The translations under genes were made by a program, and so were the position numbers. A stretch of 64,000 nucleotides of DNA from a bacterium (lineage in GTDB: Bacteria > Desulfobacterota > Binatia > DP-6). Below are positions 63,857-64,000 of the stretch, one piece after another. Each line of letters opens with the position of its first letter. Within the stretch, counting starts at the first letter, position 1. Location: contig JAHCID010000001.1 in NCBI GenBank assembly GCA_026129405.1, forward strand, positions 1,612,001 to 1,676,000. Reading direction: 5' to 3'. The notes below the pieces were generated by a model. That model was not told the DNA's origin and made no database searches. It was given only the letters and a program-made list of their open reading frames with translations.

Positions 63857-64000
63857 GCGGCGACCAGGCCCAGCTGGATGGCACGGCGGACGAGCGCTGC
63901 GGCGCCGCGGACGCCCAGCTTCGTCATGATGTTCTGCCGGTGCGTGTGCACGGTCCTCACGCTGAGGTTTCGGAGTCGAGCGATCTCCGGGTTGCTGAGG
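63853..64000 (-). CDS. LuxR-family response regulator, C-terminal part only
   Basis: The last 148 bases of the window encode, on the minus strand, the end of a LuxR helix-turn-helix (LSNPEIARLRNLSVRTVHTH, then MTKLGVRGAAALVRRAIQLG) with a stop at 63853-63855. The 5' part lies beyond the window. It resembles the C-terminus of the regulator at 60492-61232. It is the first visible gene of the operon regulator - response regulator - kinase. Confidence 0.88.
   Translation of the reverse strand, partial: LSNPEIARLRNLSVRTVHTHRQNIMTKLGVRGAAALVRRAIQLGLVAA

Overview
The window is GC-rich, densely packed DNA with many 1-4 base gene overlaps (GTGA, ATGA) and frequent GTG starts. The gene content suggests an aerobic, Gram-negative, outer-membrane bacterium outside the model proteobacteria, perhaps a Binatota, Myxococcota or 'deltaproteobacterial'-type lineage. 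The pointers are a caa3-type oxidase with a fused subunit I/III, a cytochrome b with the PDWY motif, an F420-type LLM oxidoreductase, and a secreted protein with Thr-rich linkers. That placement is inference. No rRNA, tRNA or CRISPR array was seen.

Layout. Positions 1-11.3 kb hold an envelope and carbon-metabolism block: a membrane glycosyltransferase, a serine hydrolase, a MarC protein, gluconokinase, an acyltransferase, an OprB-type porin, and a translationally coupled gnd-zwf-phosphatase operon. Positions 11.4-17.3 kb hold a tripartite RND efflux operon (outer-membrane factor, adaptor, pump). Divergent from it, 17.5-23.5 kb is a six-gene respiratory operon: CoxB with a fused cytochrome c, a CoxA-CoxC fusion, CtaG, a 56-residue membrane protein, a Rieske protein, and a cytochrome b-cytochrome c fusion. 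It encodes a complete quinol-to-oxygen branch.

Positions 23.74-28.83 kb are the most unusual part: a chromosomal integron. Six gene cassettes, all on the minus strand, are separated by attC sites whose R'' and R' boxes match cassette by cassette. They sit downstream of the 3' end of a decayed integron integrase. The integrase points the same way as the cassettes, which is the 'reverse integron' layout. It carries an internal deletion, frameshifts and a lost catalytic arginine. Cargo includes two toxin-antitoxin-like pairs (DUF4160/DUF2442 and a DUF4258-like/antitoxin-like pair), a frameshifted DUF3800 protein, a DUF5677-like protein and two small unknown proteins.

Positions 29.6-34 kb hold a truncated glycosyltransferase, then an uncharacterised coupled pair: a zinc MDR dehydrogenase and a 797-residue protein with a divergent S-adenosylhomocysteine-hydrolase-like core. 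Positions 34-38.7 kb are an mdtNOP-like export cluster (YtcA, HlyD and FUSC proteins, divergent outer-membrane factor). Positions 38.8-55.7 kb are mixed: a Cys-rich secreted protein, a TauE/DUF1634 pair, an acyl-CoA ligase, a broken AAA/DUF4143 ATPase, a tandem TenA/PqqC-like protein, SDR and LLM oxidoreductases, an ATPase-TOPRIM pair that resembles defence modules, hydrolases and an M20 peptidase. Positions 55.7-64 kb are signalling: two tandem copies of a small helical protein gene plus a soluble GAF-PAS chemoreceptor gene, a LuxR regulator with a degenerate receiver, and a LuxR-regulator/response-regulator/PAS-kinase operon that runs off the window edge.
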